Origin: Thermosulfurimonas marina
GTDB lineage: Bacteria; Desulfobacterota; Thermodesulfobacteria; Thermodesulfobacteriales; Thermodesulfobacteriaceae
Reading direction: 5' to 3'
Assembly: GCF_012317585.1 (NCBI RefSeq)
Contig: NZ_CP042909.1
Location: forward strand, 1,674,001 to 1,738,000
Length of the DNA: 64,000 nucleotides
The stretch's first letter is position 1, and the number at the start of each line of letters is the position of its first letter. Under the pieces are notes generated by a model. That model made no database searches. It worked only from the letters and a program-made list of their open reading frames with translations, and was not told the origin of the DNA. Positions 25,740-32,861 of the stretch are shown in pieces. The position numbers were made by a program, and so were the translations under genes.

Positions 25740-27140
25740 TTATTCTCCCAGAAGGGTTTCCAGAATTTCCGGGGATTCCTCCTCTTCCGCCAAGAGATTG
25801 TGGCACAGGGAGCAATCCTGAGAGATAACTTCGCCGTCTTCGCTTTCCAGCTCCTCGTTGTGGCAGCGAAAACAGCCGTCATGGCTGAGGAAGTTGGTAT
25901 AGGTCCCCCAAGTAATCTTCATTTCCGGAAAGACATTGAGGAGATAGGCTTCCTGAGCCGCGGCAATAACCTGTTCTATCTTTTCTGGGGAATTTTTGAC
26001 TAGATCCGGATAGTTTTTCTGATAATAGTTGCGAATATATTCTGCGATCTTGACCTTAGCCTCCTTGCGGGAAGGATAATTCTGGGTGATAGCCTCCAGG
26101 GTTACCTTTTTTACGAAAGGCAGGTCTTCGGGCATGGCTCCGCTTACGAACTCGAGATCCAGGGCCTCTTCTGCGGAGTGGAAGATGTGGGTAGGGCGAT
26201 TGTGACAATCCATACAGTCCATGAGGCGTACCTCTCCTTCCCGGGCCTCTTCGCTCCCTTTAAAGACCGTCTTTTTACCCTTTTCGATCTTGACCACTTC
26301 TACGATATTTTCCCGCTTCGGGTCCGTATATTTGTAGTAGATCTTGACCTCCGGAGAGACGTGCCAGTGGATCCCGAAGGCCTTTCCCTTCATTCCACCG
26401 CTTCCGGTCTTCATAAGGAGCACGGTATAGAGTTTGCTATTATTTTTGTCGGTCTGGCGCTTTTCTTTGATGACCAGCTTATAACCCACAAAGTATTCCG
26501 GACGGTGACACTCTTCACAGGTTTCTCGCGCCGGCCGGAGGTTGTGGACCGGGGTGGGAAGGGGCCGGGGATAGGTATTAGTGAGGTATTCCACGACCTC
26601 TTTCATTCCGCTCAACTTGGACTTTACAAACCAGCTGGCCCCAGGACCGATATGACAGTGCACGCACTTGACATGGGCATGGGGGGAATGCTGATAAGCG
26701 GTGAATTCGGGGGTCATGACCCGGTGGCAGAGTTTTCCGCAGAAATTCACGGATTCCGTGTAGTGGTAAGCGCTGTAAACGATGGCCCCCATGCAAATGA
26801 GGACCACGGTGAGTATGACCGAGGTAAGAAAGGCCGTCTCCCTCAGGACCTTGGCCTTGTCGGCCTTGGCCATCAATTCCTGAACGGTCTCCCGAGAGAA
26901 AAACCCCTGGCGAGAGATAAAGATGCCCACACAAAAAAGCCCTAGACCTAAAAGCATCAAGGGAAAAAGTCCCAGATAAAAGATTTCTTGCCAAACGTGG
27001 GATTCTACATGATGGATATTGTCGTAAATAGAGAAGATGGTTAACGGGGGGACCGTAAGCAAGAGAATAAGGGTTCCCAGTAAGCAAAACTTGTTCTGCC
27101 TTACGAAGTTCCTAAAAAAAAGCCACCCCTCCTGCCACAT
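25740..27140 (-). CDS. ImcH-like inner-membrane multihaem cytochrome (NapC/NirT-related)
   Basis: A 466-aa protein with three N-terminal membrane helices (about 17-38, 52-75, 102-124) and a periplasmic haem domain. Haem motifs: C134-GKL-CH139 (a CxxxCH variant), CVHCH 159-163, CEECH 208-212, CMDCH 309-313, CFRCH 423-427, CSLCH 443-447. HxH and MxH pairs near 152-163 suggest the NapC/NrfH core. Three helices plus six or seven haems recall Geobacter ImcH, which passes electrons from menaquinol to periplasmic carriers during respiration with high-potential acceptors; the resemblance is from memory. It follows a 57-residue membrane peptide gene and a MerR regulator. Confidence 0.82.
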   Translation of the reverse strand: MWQEGWLFFRNFVRQNKFCLLGTLILLLTVPPLTIFSIYDNIHHVESHVWQEIFYLGLFPLMLLGLGLFCVGIFISRQGFFSRETVQELMAKADKAKVLRETAFLTSVILTVVLICMGAIVYSAYHYTESVNFCGKLCHRVMTPEFTAYQHSPHAHVKCVHCHIGPGASWFVKSKLSGMKEVVEYLTNTYPRPLPTPVHNLRPARETCEECHRPEYFVGYKLVIKEKRQTDKNNSKLYTVLLMKTGSGGMKGKAFGIHWHVSPEVKIYYKYTDPKRENIVEVVKIEKGKKTVFKGSEEAREGEVRLMDCMDCHNRPTHIFHSAEEALDLEFVSGAMPEDLPFVKKVTLEAITQNYPSRKEAKVKIAEYIRNYYQKNYPDLVKNSPEKIEQVIAAAQEAYLLNVFPEMKITWGTYTNFLSHDGCFRCHNEELESEDGEVISQDCSLCHNLLAEEEESPEILETLLGE

Positions 27141-27187
27141 TTTAACCCTCCCTTAACATTTTTGAAACGGCTTTCTAACACGCCATC

Positions 27188-27231
27188 CCCTATGACAAGG
27201 GCCCCCTAGCCAGGGGCCCCTTGTCATAGGG
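27188..27231 (-). other. Long intergenic hairpin between the membrane peptide and ImcH-like genes
   Basis: The arms 27188-27207 and 27212-27231 are inverted repeats matching at 19 of 20 positions around a 4-base loop. On the minus strand no U-tract follows, so it is more likely an mRNA processing/stabilising element or attenuator that sets different levels of the two genes than a plain terminator. Confidence 0.7.
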
Positions 27232-27244
27232 AAAGTGGACTAGG

Positions 27245-27418
27245 TTAGGCGGTAGCCAGCTCCGGCTGCTCTTCCTTTTCGGTAGCCGTGTGGTAAGCGG
27301 TTCCCATCCGAGAGATAAAGGCCAGACCCGCAATGGCCGGAATAATGGCAAACGGTCCTAGCACCATAAACCCCAAGAGCCCCAATCCCAAAAGCCCCAC
27401 TTCTTTGAGTCCCTTCAT
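27245..27418 (-). CDS. 57-residue single-span membrane protein upstream of the ImcH-like cytochrome
   Basis: A small open reading frame encoding 57 residues: a hydrophobic glycine-rich span (about 7-36, GLLGLGLLGFMVLGPFAIIP and onward to AGLAF) and a short charged tail (TEKEEQPELATA). A perfect AGGAGG lies 8 bases before the ATG and a promoter-like TTGACA further up, which supports translation. It lies between the MerR gene and the ImcH-like gene, same strand, with a long hairpin after it. I do not recognise a family; a small subunit or assembly partner of the cytochrome is a guess from position. Confidence 0.7.
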   Translation of the reverse strand: MKGLKEVGLLGLGLLGFMVLGPFAIIPAIAGLAFISRMGTAYHTATEKEEQPELATA

Positions 27419-27449
27419 CACCAACCTCCTAGATTAGATTCTTCGTAAA

Positions 27450-27477
27450 AATTTAATACGTCGAAAATTATTGTCAA
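27450..27477 (-). promoter_or_regulatory. Putative promoter of the membrane peptide / ImcH unit
   Basis: On the minus strand TTGACA (27477-27472) and TAAATT (27455-27450) are 16 bases apart, in a strongly AT-rich stretch 30-60 bases before the small gene. The palindrome at 27503-27520 lies just upstream of the -35 box. Confidence 0.45.
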
Positions 27478-27502
27478 TATCCATGTATAATTTTCCTTTT
27501 TC

Positions 27503-27520
27503 TGGAAATTTTTATTTCCA
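27503..27520. promoter_or_regulatory. Operator-like palindrome TGGAAAT-N4-ATTTCCA
   Basis: A perfect 7-bp inverted repeat with a 4-base centre, flanked by further GGAAA/TTTCC half-sites (27492-27535). It sits between the MerR gene and the promoter of the membrane peptide/ImcH unit and is a natural candidate binding site for that MerR regulator. Function is inferred. Confidence 0.5.
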
Positions 27521-27589
27521 AATTCCCGGAAATAATTTTTCAGGACTTCTTGAGGCCTTTAAAAGAAAGAGAGGAAAAGAGGGGAACCT

Positions 27590-28027
27590 CTACCGAGAGG
27601 GGTCTTTCCGGAGGAGATGGGCCTTGTCTCTCAGATAGATCTCACAGGTTTCGCATTTTTCCATCTTTTTGCAGGCGGAATTGATTAGCTGCCAACAGGG
27701 ACGGGTGCGATCCCGATAAGCCGTACAATTTTTGCGCACCTCTTCCGGGCAGTTTTTGATATCCCAGCAGGGGGTAAGTTCTAGGAGTTTCTTAATTCCC
27801 GCCAGACTAATGCCTTCCTCATGGATGAAAGAACGCAGGCACTTGAGCCATTCAATATCGTTATAAGAAAAATAGCGTTTATTGCCCTTCTTTACCGGTT
27901 TGACCAGGCCTTCCTGCTCGTAAATTTTGAGAGTCCGGGGGTTCACTCCCAGAATCTTAGCCGCCACCCCAATGGGAAAGACCGGCTCGTCCTTTTCGGT
28001 GACCATTTTCTCCAACCACTTGGGCAT
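27590..28027 (-). CDS. MerR-family regulator with Cys/Trp-rich C-terminal domain
   Basis: A 145-aa regulator. The winged-helix MerR domain runs from about 16 to 86 (IGVAAKILGVNPRTLKIYEQ, then EGLVKPVKKGNKRYF). The C-terminus carries seven cysteines in 42 residues (C87, 93, 101, 111, 119, 125, 128), with Trp after C87 and C111 (CWDIKNC, CWQLINSAC, CETC). This resembles the 'two-CW' module found in sensory proteins and may bind metal, an Fe-S cluster or respond to redox state; no ligand can be read from sequence. Located directly upstream of the membrane peptide/ImcH unit and near cytochrome c3. Confidence 0.83.
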   Translation of the reverse strand: MPKWLEKMVTEKDEPVFPIGVAAKILGVNPRTLKIYEQEGLVKPVKKGNKRYFSYNDIEWLKCLRSFIHEEGISLAGIKKLLELTPCWDIKNCPEEVRKNCTAYRDRTRPCWQLINSACKKMEKCETCEIYLRDKAHLLRKDPSR

Positions 28028-28057
28028 TCCTGTCCTCCTGGGCAGGACTTTGCATTT

Positions 28058-28086
28058 ATTATAACGAATGTCTTGGGTAAAGGCAA
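28058..28086 (-). promoter_or_regulatory. Putative promoter of the merR-type gene
   Basis: On the minus strand TTGCCT (28086-28081) and a perfect TATAAT (28063-28058) are 17 bases apart, 30 bases before the ATG. The leader contains CCTGCCCAGGAGGACAGG, a small hairpin that would include the SD. Confidence 0.55.
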
Positions 28087-28129
28087 GGGAGAAATTCCTA
28101 AAAACTAGAAGTGGCAGAAATAAAAAAAA

Positions 28130-28147
28130 GGGGGGACATTGCCCCCC
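28130..28147 (-). terminator. Rho-independent terminator after cytochrome c3 gene
   Basis: On the minus strand GGGGGG-N6-CCCCCC is followed by TTTTTTTTATTTC, a good terminator 35 bases after the cytochrome stop codon, isolating this gene from merR. Confidence 0.85.
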
Positions 28148-28182
28148 ATTTTTCAGCGAGACCCCTGAAACCTACTTCTTAC

Positions 28183-28584
28183 TTACTTCTTATGGCAGCC
28201 GGTGCACTTGGTAGGACCGGTCTTCTTTCCGGCCTTTTTCATCTCCTTGTGGCAGCCCTTGCAGTTGGTGTGCATGGCCTTCTTTACGGAGTTAAGCTTT
28301 TTGTTGGGGTGGTTTTTGTTGTGGCAGGTCTTGCACTCCTGGATTTTCATCCCCTCTTTGTAAGGCACCTGCTTCCAGTCCGCGGTGCGGCTGTGGTGAC
28401 ACTCTCCGCAGTTGCCCTTAAGGACCTCCTGATGCTTCCAATGAGGGAAGACCACCGTGCTGTGTTTCATCTTGGGGGCCGGGAGCTTGATAACCTCCGG
28501 ACCCTTATCACAGCCCCCGATACCCACTCCGTAGGTCCCAAGAATCAAACCTACCATTCCGAGCATTACCAGCCACTTACGCAT
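28183..28584 (-). CDS. Class III tetrahaem cytochrome c3-like protein
   Basis: A 133-aa exported cytochrome. The N-terminus is a signal sequence ending GVGIGGC (C25), which could be a lipobox, so it may be membrane-anchored. Four haem sites are CGECHH (59-64), CKTCH (84-88), CKGCH (108-112) and CTGCH (127-131). H41, H48 and H51 (KHSTVVFPHWKHQ) are the distal-ligand region typical of c3. The start at 28584 is preferred because AAGGAGGAGGG precedes it; an earlier ATG adds 19 residues that do not fit an export signal. It is a likely soluble or tethered carrier for the nearby quinone-linked complexes. Confidence 0.9.
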   Translation of the reverse strand: MRKWLVMLGMVGLILGTYGVGIGGCDKGPEVIKLPAPKMKHSTVVFPHWKHQEVLKGNCGECHHSRTADWKQVPYKEGMKIQECKTCHNKNHPNKKLNSVKKAMHTNCKGCHKEMKKAGKKTGPTKCTGCHKK

Positions 28585-28612
28585 AGCCCTCCTCCTTAAA
28601 CTTTTTGTTACA

Positions 28613-28641
28613 CATATAGTCCTTTTCTCCCTCCGGGTCAA
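28613..28641 (-). promoter_or_regulatory. Putative promoter of cytochrome c3 gene
   Basis: On the minus strand TTGACC (28641-28636) and TATATG (28618-28613) with exactly 17 bases between, 28 bases before the chosen ATG. Confidence 0.5.
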
Positions 28642-28720
28642 AGTCCATAAAATCCTTTGGGAGCTTTTTTAAACCTTTGGCAGGATTTAAAAAGGACTTA
28701 TCTTAAAGGCCGTGAACTTT

Positions 28721-29443
28721 TTAAAGGAATCTAGCCAAAAGAAAGCCCAGCTCTAAAAAGAGGTAGAGGGTAAGAAGAAGGAGAATCTGGGAAAGAAAAT
28801 CTCCCGGAGTAAGAAAGAGGGCCACCAGGTAAAGACCTCCCAGGAGGTGCCAGCGCCGGCGGGAAAGCACTCGCCGGGAGATAATTTTTACCCGGGTAAG
28901 CAGGGCCACCAGGAGGGGGATTTCGGAAAGGAGCACGGAAACCAGCAGGGTCTTGGCCATGAAGGAGAGATAATTCTGGAGACGGAGGTTGGCCTCAAAG
29001 TGGGCGTAACCGAAGGAGAGGAAAAAGTGTAGCAGGGCCGGGAGAAAGACGAAATATCCGGCCAGGCCTCCGGCCAGCATCAGGAAAAAGGAGATCACCA
29101 GAAGGCGTCGGCCCAGACGACGTTCTTCCGGAAAAAGCCCGGGAGAGATATAGGCCCAGCCCTGGTAGAGGAGAAGGGGAAGCATTAGGGCCAGGGCCAA
29201 GAAGAAGGTGGCCTTGAGGGCGGCCATGATGGCCTCAGGGAGGGTGGTAAAGACCATGCGGGCCGAAAAATCTCCCAGGGCCCTCCGGTAGGGCCAGAGG
29301 AAAACGGGAGTAAGGCGGGGGAAGAAAGAAAAGAGAAGGACCCAGAGGCCGAAAAGAAAGGCCAAGGAGACCAGAAGCCTCCGGCGCAGTTCGGCGAGAT
29401 GGACCTCAAGGGGTAGCCGAGGGAGATCCCTGCGGGGAAGCAT
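28721..29443 (-). CDS. tatC: Twin-arginine translocase subunit TatC
   Basis: TatC (240 aa) is the signal-peptide receptor of the Tat pathway, exporting folded proteins. Six hydrophobic helices are seen. Family motifs: LEVHLAELRRRLLVSLAF at the N-terminus, FFLALALMLPLLLYQGWAYI, SPGLFPEERR (with the conserved F/E), and FLTPGDFLSQILLLLTLYLFLE near the end. It overlaps tatB by 38 bases. The twin-arginine 4Fe-4S protein at 23593-24354 is an obvious client. Confidence 0.96.
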   Translation of the reverse strand: MLPRRDLPRLPLEVHLAELRRRLLVSLAFLFGLWVLLFSFFPRLTPVFLWPYRRALGDFSARMVFTTLPEAIMAALKATFFLALALMLPLLLYQGWAYISPGLFPEERRLGRRLLVISFFLMLAGGLAGYFVFLPALLHFFLSFGYAHFEANLRLQNYLSFMAKTLLVSVLLSEIPLLVALLTRVKIISRRVLSRRRWHLLGGLYLVALFLTPGDFLSQILLLLTLYLFLELGFLLARFL

Positions 29444-29681
29444 CCTCTTTTTCCTCTTTGGCCGAAGGCTCTTTTAGGGGATCGGCCAGGCTGCGGATTT
29501 CCTCCCGGGCCTCTTCCAGTTCGTCCACTCCCAGCTCCCGTTTGAGCTCCTCCGTGGCCCGCCGGAACTCCACCACCAGGCGGGCCATGGCCCGCCCCAC
29601 CTCCGGCAATTTCTCCGGGCCGAGGACCAGAAGGGCCACCACCAGGATGGTTACCAGTTCCGGGAAACCAATATTAAACAT
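29406..29681 (-). CDS. tatB: Sec-independent translocase protein TatB
   Basis: A 91-aa TatA/B-family protein: short N-terminus MFNIGFPEL, one membrane helix (about 8-24), the hinge GPEKLPEVGRAMARL, then a charged amphipathic helix. The glutamate at position 8 and the pairing with tatC point to TatB rather than TatA; a separate TatA-like gene is at 43431-43595. Start overlaps the alr stop by 8 bases, so alr-tatB-tatC are co-transcribed. Confidence 0.88.
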   Translation of the reverse strand: MFNIGFPELVTILVVALLVLGPEKLPEVGRAMARLVVEFRRATEELKRELGVDELEEAREEIRSLADPLKEPSAKEEKEDASPQGSPSATP

Positions 29682-30795
29682 CTCGATAACGCCTCTCGAG
29701 GCTTTTGCCCAGCCTGCAAAATAACTCGTAACTGATGGTTCCGGCCAGCTGGGCCAGTTCGTCGGCCGGGACTTCCTCTTTCGGCCCTCCGAGGAGAAGG
29801 ACCTCTTCTCCCGGGTTCACCGGGGGCTCTAGACCGCTGACCCCTAGGGCCAGGGTGCGCATAGAGACCGCCCCCCGGAGGGGGACCCTTTGACCGCGTA
29901 AGACGGCAAAACCCTTGTTGCTCAAAGCCCGAGGGTATCCGTCGTCGTAGCCCACCGGGACTAGGGCCAGCCTTTCCCGCTTGCGGGCCCGGTAAAGGGG
30001 ACCATAGCCCACCGCCCCCCCGGCCGGGACCTCCTTGACCTCGAGCACCCGGGCCTTCAGGGTCATGACCGGTTTCAATTTTACATAGGCCCGGGCCCGA
30101 AAGGAGGGATAGGCCCCGTAAAGGGAAAGTCCCGGGCGAACCAGATTGCCCCCGGCCCCCCGCAGGAAGATAATCCCTCCCGAATTGGCCAGATGGAAAA
30201 AACGGATCCCGGAAAGGCCCTGAGAGAGGATTTTTCTTTTTAATTCCTCGAAAAGGGCTATTTGTTCTCGGGTTAAGGGATCTTCGGGATTTTCGGCTGC
30301 GGCAAGATGGGTCATGAGGCCGGTCACCTGGAGCTGGGGGTTGGCCTTAAGGATCTCCAAGGCCCGGGGGACCTCCTGCGGGGCGATCCCCAAGCGATGC
30401 ATTCCGGTCTCCAGCTTGAGATGGATCTCCAGGGAGAGGGCCTTCTTTCGGGTGAAATCCGCTACGGCCTCTAACATTTTCACGGAGGCCACGGCCGGAA
30501 TAAGCCGGAGTTGGACTATTTCGGGAAGCCAGTGCCTTTCAAAGCCTGAAAGAAGGAGGATGGGTAGGGCCAGCCCCGCCCGTCTCAAGCGGAAGGCCTC
30601 TTCCGGCTCGGAGATCCCGAAGCCGTAAACCCCCTCCTGGGCCAACACCCGGGCTACCTCCACCAGACCGTGTCCATAGGCCTCGCTCTTTACCACCGGG
30701 AGAAGGGCTGTCTCCGGCGGAAGAAGCCCCTTTAAGGCCCGCAGGTTGGCCCTCAGGGCCCCCAGATCAATTTCCAGCCAGCGCGACCAGCGGAT
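29674..30795 (-). CDS. alr: Alanine racemase with non-canonical (ATC?) start
   Basis: Alr makes D-alanine for peptidoglycan. The PLP lysine is in VVKSEAYGHG and the catalytic tyrosine in VGYDDGYPRALS; MTLKARVLEVKEVPAGGAVGYG is also typical. The frame is open upstream of the first usable GTG (30696), and those 33 codons encode the expected start of the fold (WLEIDLGALRANLRALKGLL), so the gene must begin earlier. No ATG, GTG or TTG exists in that stretch before the in-frame stop near 30891. An ATC at 30795 lies 8 bases after AGGGAGG, exactly where homologues have ATG. Either a rare start or a sequence error. With it, the protein is 373 aa, the normal length. Confidence 0.88.
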   Translation of the reverse strand: MRWSRWLEIDLGALRANLRALKGLLPPETALLPVVKSEAYGHGLVEVARVLAQEGVYGFGISEPEEAFRLRRAGLALPILLLSGFERHWLPEIVQLRLIPAVASVKMLEAVADFTRKKALSLEIHLKLETGMHRLGIAPQEVPRALEILKANPQLQVTGLMTHLAAAENPEDPLTREQIALFEELKRKILSQGLSGIRFFHLANSGGIIFLRGAGGNLVRPGLSLYGAYPSFRARAYVKLKPVMTLKARVLEVKEVPAGGAVGYGPLYRARKRERLALVPVGYDDGYPRALSNKGFAVLRGQRVPLRGAVSMRTLALGVSGLEPPVNPGEEVLLLGGPKEEVPADELAQLAGTISYELFCRLGKSLERRYRDV

Positions 30796-30895
30796 AGGAC
30801 CGGCCTCCCTTTTGAGGATCCCTCCTAACCTAACCCGGAGCCTCCAAAAGGAAAAGCCCGCCTTGCCAAATCTTAAAAGCCCTATAAGTTAGACC

Positions 30896-30924
30896 TTGAC
30901 AGGTTGGAAAGAGTAGTTTATATA
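30896..30924 (+). promoter_or_regulatory. Promoter of the sufC-sufB... operon
   Basis: Consensus TTGACA at 30896-30901 and TATATA at 30919-30924, 17 bases apart, 35 bases before the GTG start. The SD AAGGAGG follows. This is among the best sigma-70-type promoters in the window and may drive the whole plus-strand run to pilC. Confidence 0.65.
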
Positions 30925-30958
30925 GTTGATGAATTAAATCCACTTTAAGGAGGCCCTG

Positions 30959-31708
30959 GTGAAGGAGCCGCTTCTGGAGGTGCGGGATCTCTGGGTAGAG
31001 GTGGAGGGCAAGGAGGTCCTCAAGGGGGTGAGTCTGACCATTCCCAAGGGGGAGACCCACGCCCTTTTCGGACGCAATGGCTCGGGAAAGACCACCCTTC
31101 TCATGACCATTATGGGTTTTCCTACCTATCGGGTGAAACACGGAAAGATTATTTTTAAGGGCGAAGACATTACCCAACTTCCCCCCTACGAGAGGGCCCG
31201 GAGGGGCATCGGCATCATGTTTCAGCGCCCGCCCACCATCCGGGGGGTTAAGCTCCGGGAGATGCTCAAGCTCTGCGCCAAGGAAAACGGGGTCAAGATT
31301 GAGGAGTTGGCCCGGGAGTTCGGTTTCGAGGCCTTCCTGGATCGGGATGTTAATCGCGGCTTTTCCGGAGGGGAGCTCAAAAAGAGCGAGCTTCTCCAGC
31401 TTCTTATCCAGAGTCCGGACCTTTCCCTGATCGATGAGCCGGAATCCGGAGTGGATGTGGAGAACCTCCAGGTCATCGGACGCATGATCCGCAAACTCCT
31501 TCAGAAAGACACCCATCGCCCCCGCACCAAAAGCGGCCTCATCATCACCCATACGGGCTTTATTTTGCAGTATGTCCCGGCGGATCTGGGATATGTGATG
31601 ATGGACGGACAGATTTACTGTCAGGGGAACCCTCAGGAGATCTTCGAGGGTATTCAGAAACACGGCTACGAGGAGTGTATATCATGTCTGAGAAGAATCG
31701 AAGCCTAG
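30959..31708 (+). CDS. sufC: Fe-S assembly ATPase SufC (SmsC-type)
   Basis: A 249-aa ABC ATPase that powers the SufB scaffold in iron-sulfur cluster assembly. Walker A GRNGSGKTTLLM (about 38-49), Q-loop region MFQRPPTIRG, signature GFSGGELKKSELLQLL, Walker B LSLIDEPESGVDVENL, and H-loop ITHTGFIL are all present. The start is GTG with AAGGAGG upstream. Only SufB follows; there is no sufD, sufS or sufU nearby, the two-gene layout called SMS in archaea and anaerobes. Confidence 0.94.
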   Translation: MKEPLLEVRDLWVEVEGKEVLKGVSLTIPKGETHALFGRNGSGKTTLLMTIMGFPTYRVKHGKIIFKGEDITQLPPYERARRGIGIMFQRPPTIRGVKLREMLKLCAKENGVKIEELAREFGFEAFLDRDVNRGFSGGELKKSELLQLLIQSPDLSLIDEPESGVDVENLQVIGRMIRKLLQKDTHRPRTKSGLIITHTGFILQYVPADLGYVMMDGQIYCQGNPQEIFEGIQKHGYEECISCLRRIEA

Positions 31709-32853
31709 AGCCCAGAATAGAGGAATTTCGTCCGGCTAAAGAGGCCCAGGCCCCCCGCTCTCTGGAGGAGCTTTCTCCGGAGGAGCTAGCCCGTCTCCGG
31801 GAGGCCGGGTTTGACCAGGAGGCCCCCAAGGAGGGGGAGTTTCTTCAGGCGGATGCCCGGGTGGTCCAGTGCCGGAGTCTTCCCGAGGGACTGGAGCTCC
31901 TTCCGGTCACTGAGGCCCTCAAAAAATACGACTGGATTGGGGACTACTGGTGGAAGGCCGTCCCTGCGGAAAAGGACGAATACACCAAGGCCACGGCCGA
32001 AGACCTGGACGACGGGTATTTCATCCGGGTCCTTCCCGGATACCGCCTGGTCTACCCTGTAACCACCTGCCTTTACATCCGCACCCCTCAGGTAGTCCAG
32101 AAGGTGCACAATCTCATCATCGTGGAGGAGGGGGCGGAACTCAACCTCATTACCGCCTGTACCACCCACCCCGGGGTGCGCTCTGGCTTCCATATCGGGG
32201 TCTCGGAATTTTACGTCAAGCGCAACGGAAAGCTCACCTTCACCATGATCCATCAGTGGAGTGAGGAGACCCATGTGCGTCCGCGGACCGGGGTCATCGT
32301 AGAAGAAGGGGGCACTTACATTTCCACCTACGTAACCCTGCACCAGGTAGCCACTATTCAGGCCTATCCCAACTGTCGTCTCCTGGGGCCCGGGGCCCGA
32401 GCCACCTTCGGCTCGGTGGTTATCGCCCCTGAAGGAAGCCTCCTTGATCTGGGAGCCCGGGTCTCGCTTGAGGCCCCGGGGACTCGGGCGGAGATTATCT
32501 CCCGCAGTGTCTCCACCGGGGGGGAGTCTATTGCTCGGGGGCACCTTATCGGCCAGGCCCCGGAAATTAAGGCCCATCTCGAGTGCCAAGGGCTCATGCT
32601 TTCGGACAAAGGGGCCATCAAGGCCATTCCCCAGCTGGATGCCTATTACGCCAACGTGGATATGTCCCACGAGGCCGCGGTGGGAAAGATCGCCCAGGAG
32701 GAGATTGAGTACCTCATGGCCCGAGGGCTTTCCGAGGAGGAGGCCACCTCGCTTATCGTCCAGGGTTTTCTCAACGTGCGTATCGAGGGACTTCCGGCGG
32801 AACTTCAAAAGCGGATCGACCGGGCCGTGGAATTAGCTCGGGCCGGGCTATAA
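31684..32853 (+). CDS. Fe-S scaffold SufB/SufD family protein (SmsB-type)
   Basis: About 389 aa, the beta-helix scaffold partner of SufC. The body contains VHNLIIVEEGAELNLITACT, FYVKRNGKLTFTMIHQWSEE and SLLDLGARVSLEAPG. The C-terminus has the conserved GLMLSDKGAIKAIPQLDAYY region, then SHEAAVGKIAQEEIEYLMARG and EEATSLIVQGFLNVRIEG. It overlaps sufC by 25 bases. The ATG at 31684 is chosen over one 9 bases upstream as less overlapping. A lone scaffold suggests a homodimeric (SufB2C2-like) complex. Confidence 0.92.
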   Translation: MSEKNRSLEPRIEEFRPAKEAQAPRSLEELSPEELARLREAGFDQEAPKEGEFLQADARVVQCRSLPEGLELLPVTEALKKYDWIGDYWWKAVPAEKDEYTKATAEDLDDGYFIRVLPGYRLVYPVTTCLYIRTPQVVQKVHNLIIVEEGAELNLITACTTHPGVRSGFHIGVSEFYVKRNGKLTFTMIHQWSEETHVRPRTGVIVEEGGTYISTYVTLHQVATIQAYPNCRLLGPGARATFGSVVIAPEGSLLDLGARVSLEAPGTRAEIISRSVSTGGESIARGHLIGQAPEIKAHLECQGLMLSDKGAIKAIPQLDAYYANVDMSHEAAVGKIAQEEIEYLMARGLSEEEATSLIVQGFLNVRIEGLPAELQKRIDRAVELARAGL

Positions 32854-32861
32854 TATCCTCC

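Noticed and set aside
27188-27231. Simple Rho-independent terminator
   Set aside because: No U-tract follows on the minus strand, and no good promoter was found between the hairpin and the downstream cytochrome gene, so plain termination would leave that gene without transcription.
29674-30795. alr as a pseudogene truncated at the 5' end
   Set aside because: The frame stays open and conserved through the whole N-terminus, and the only fault is the missing canonical start codon.
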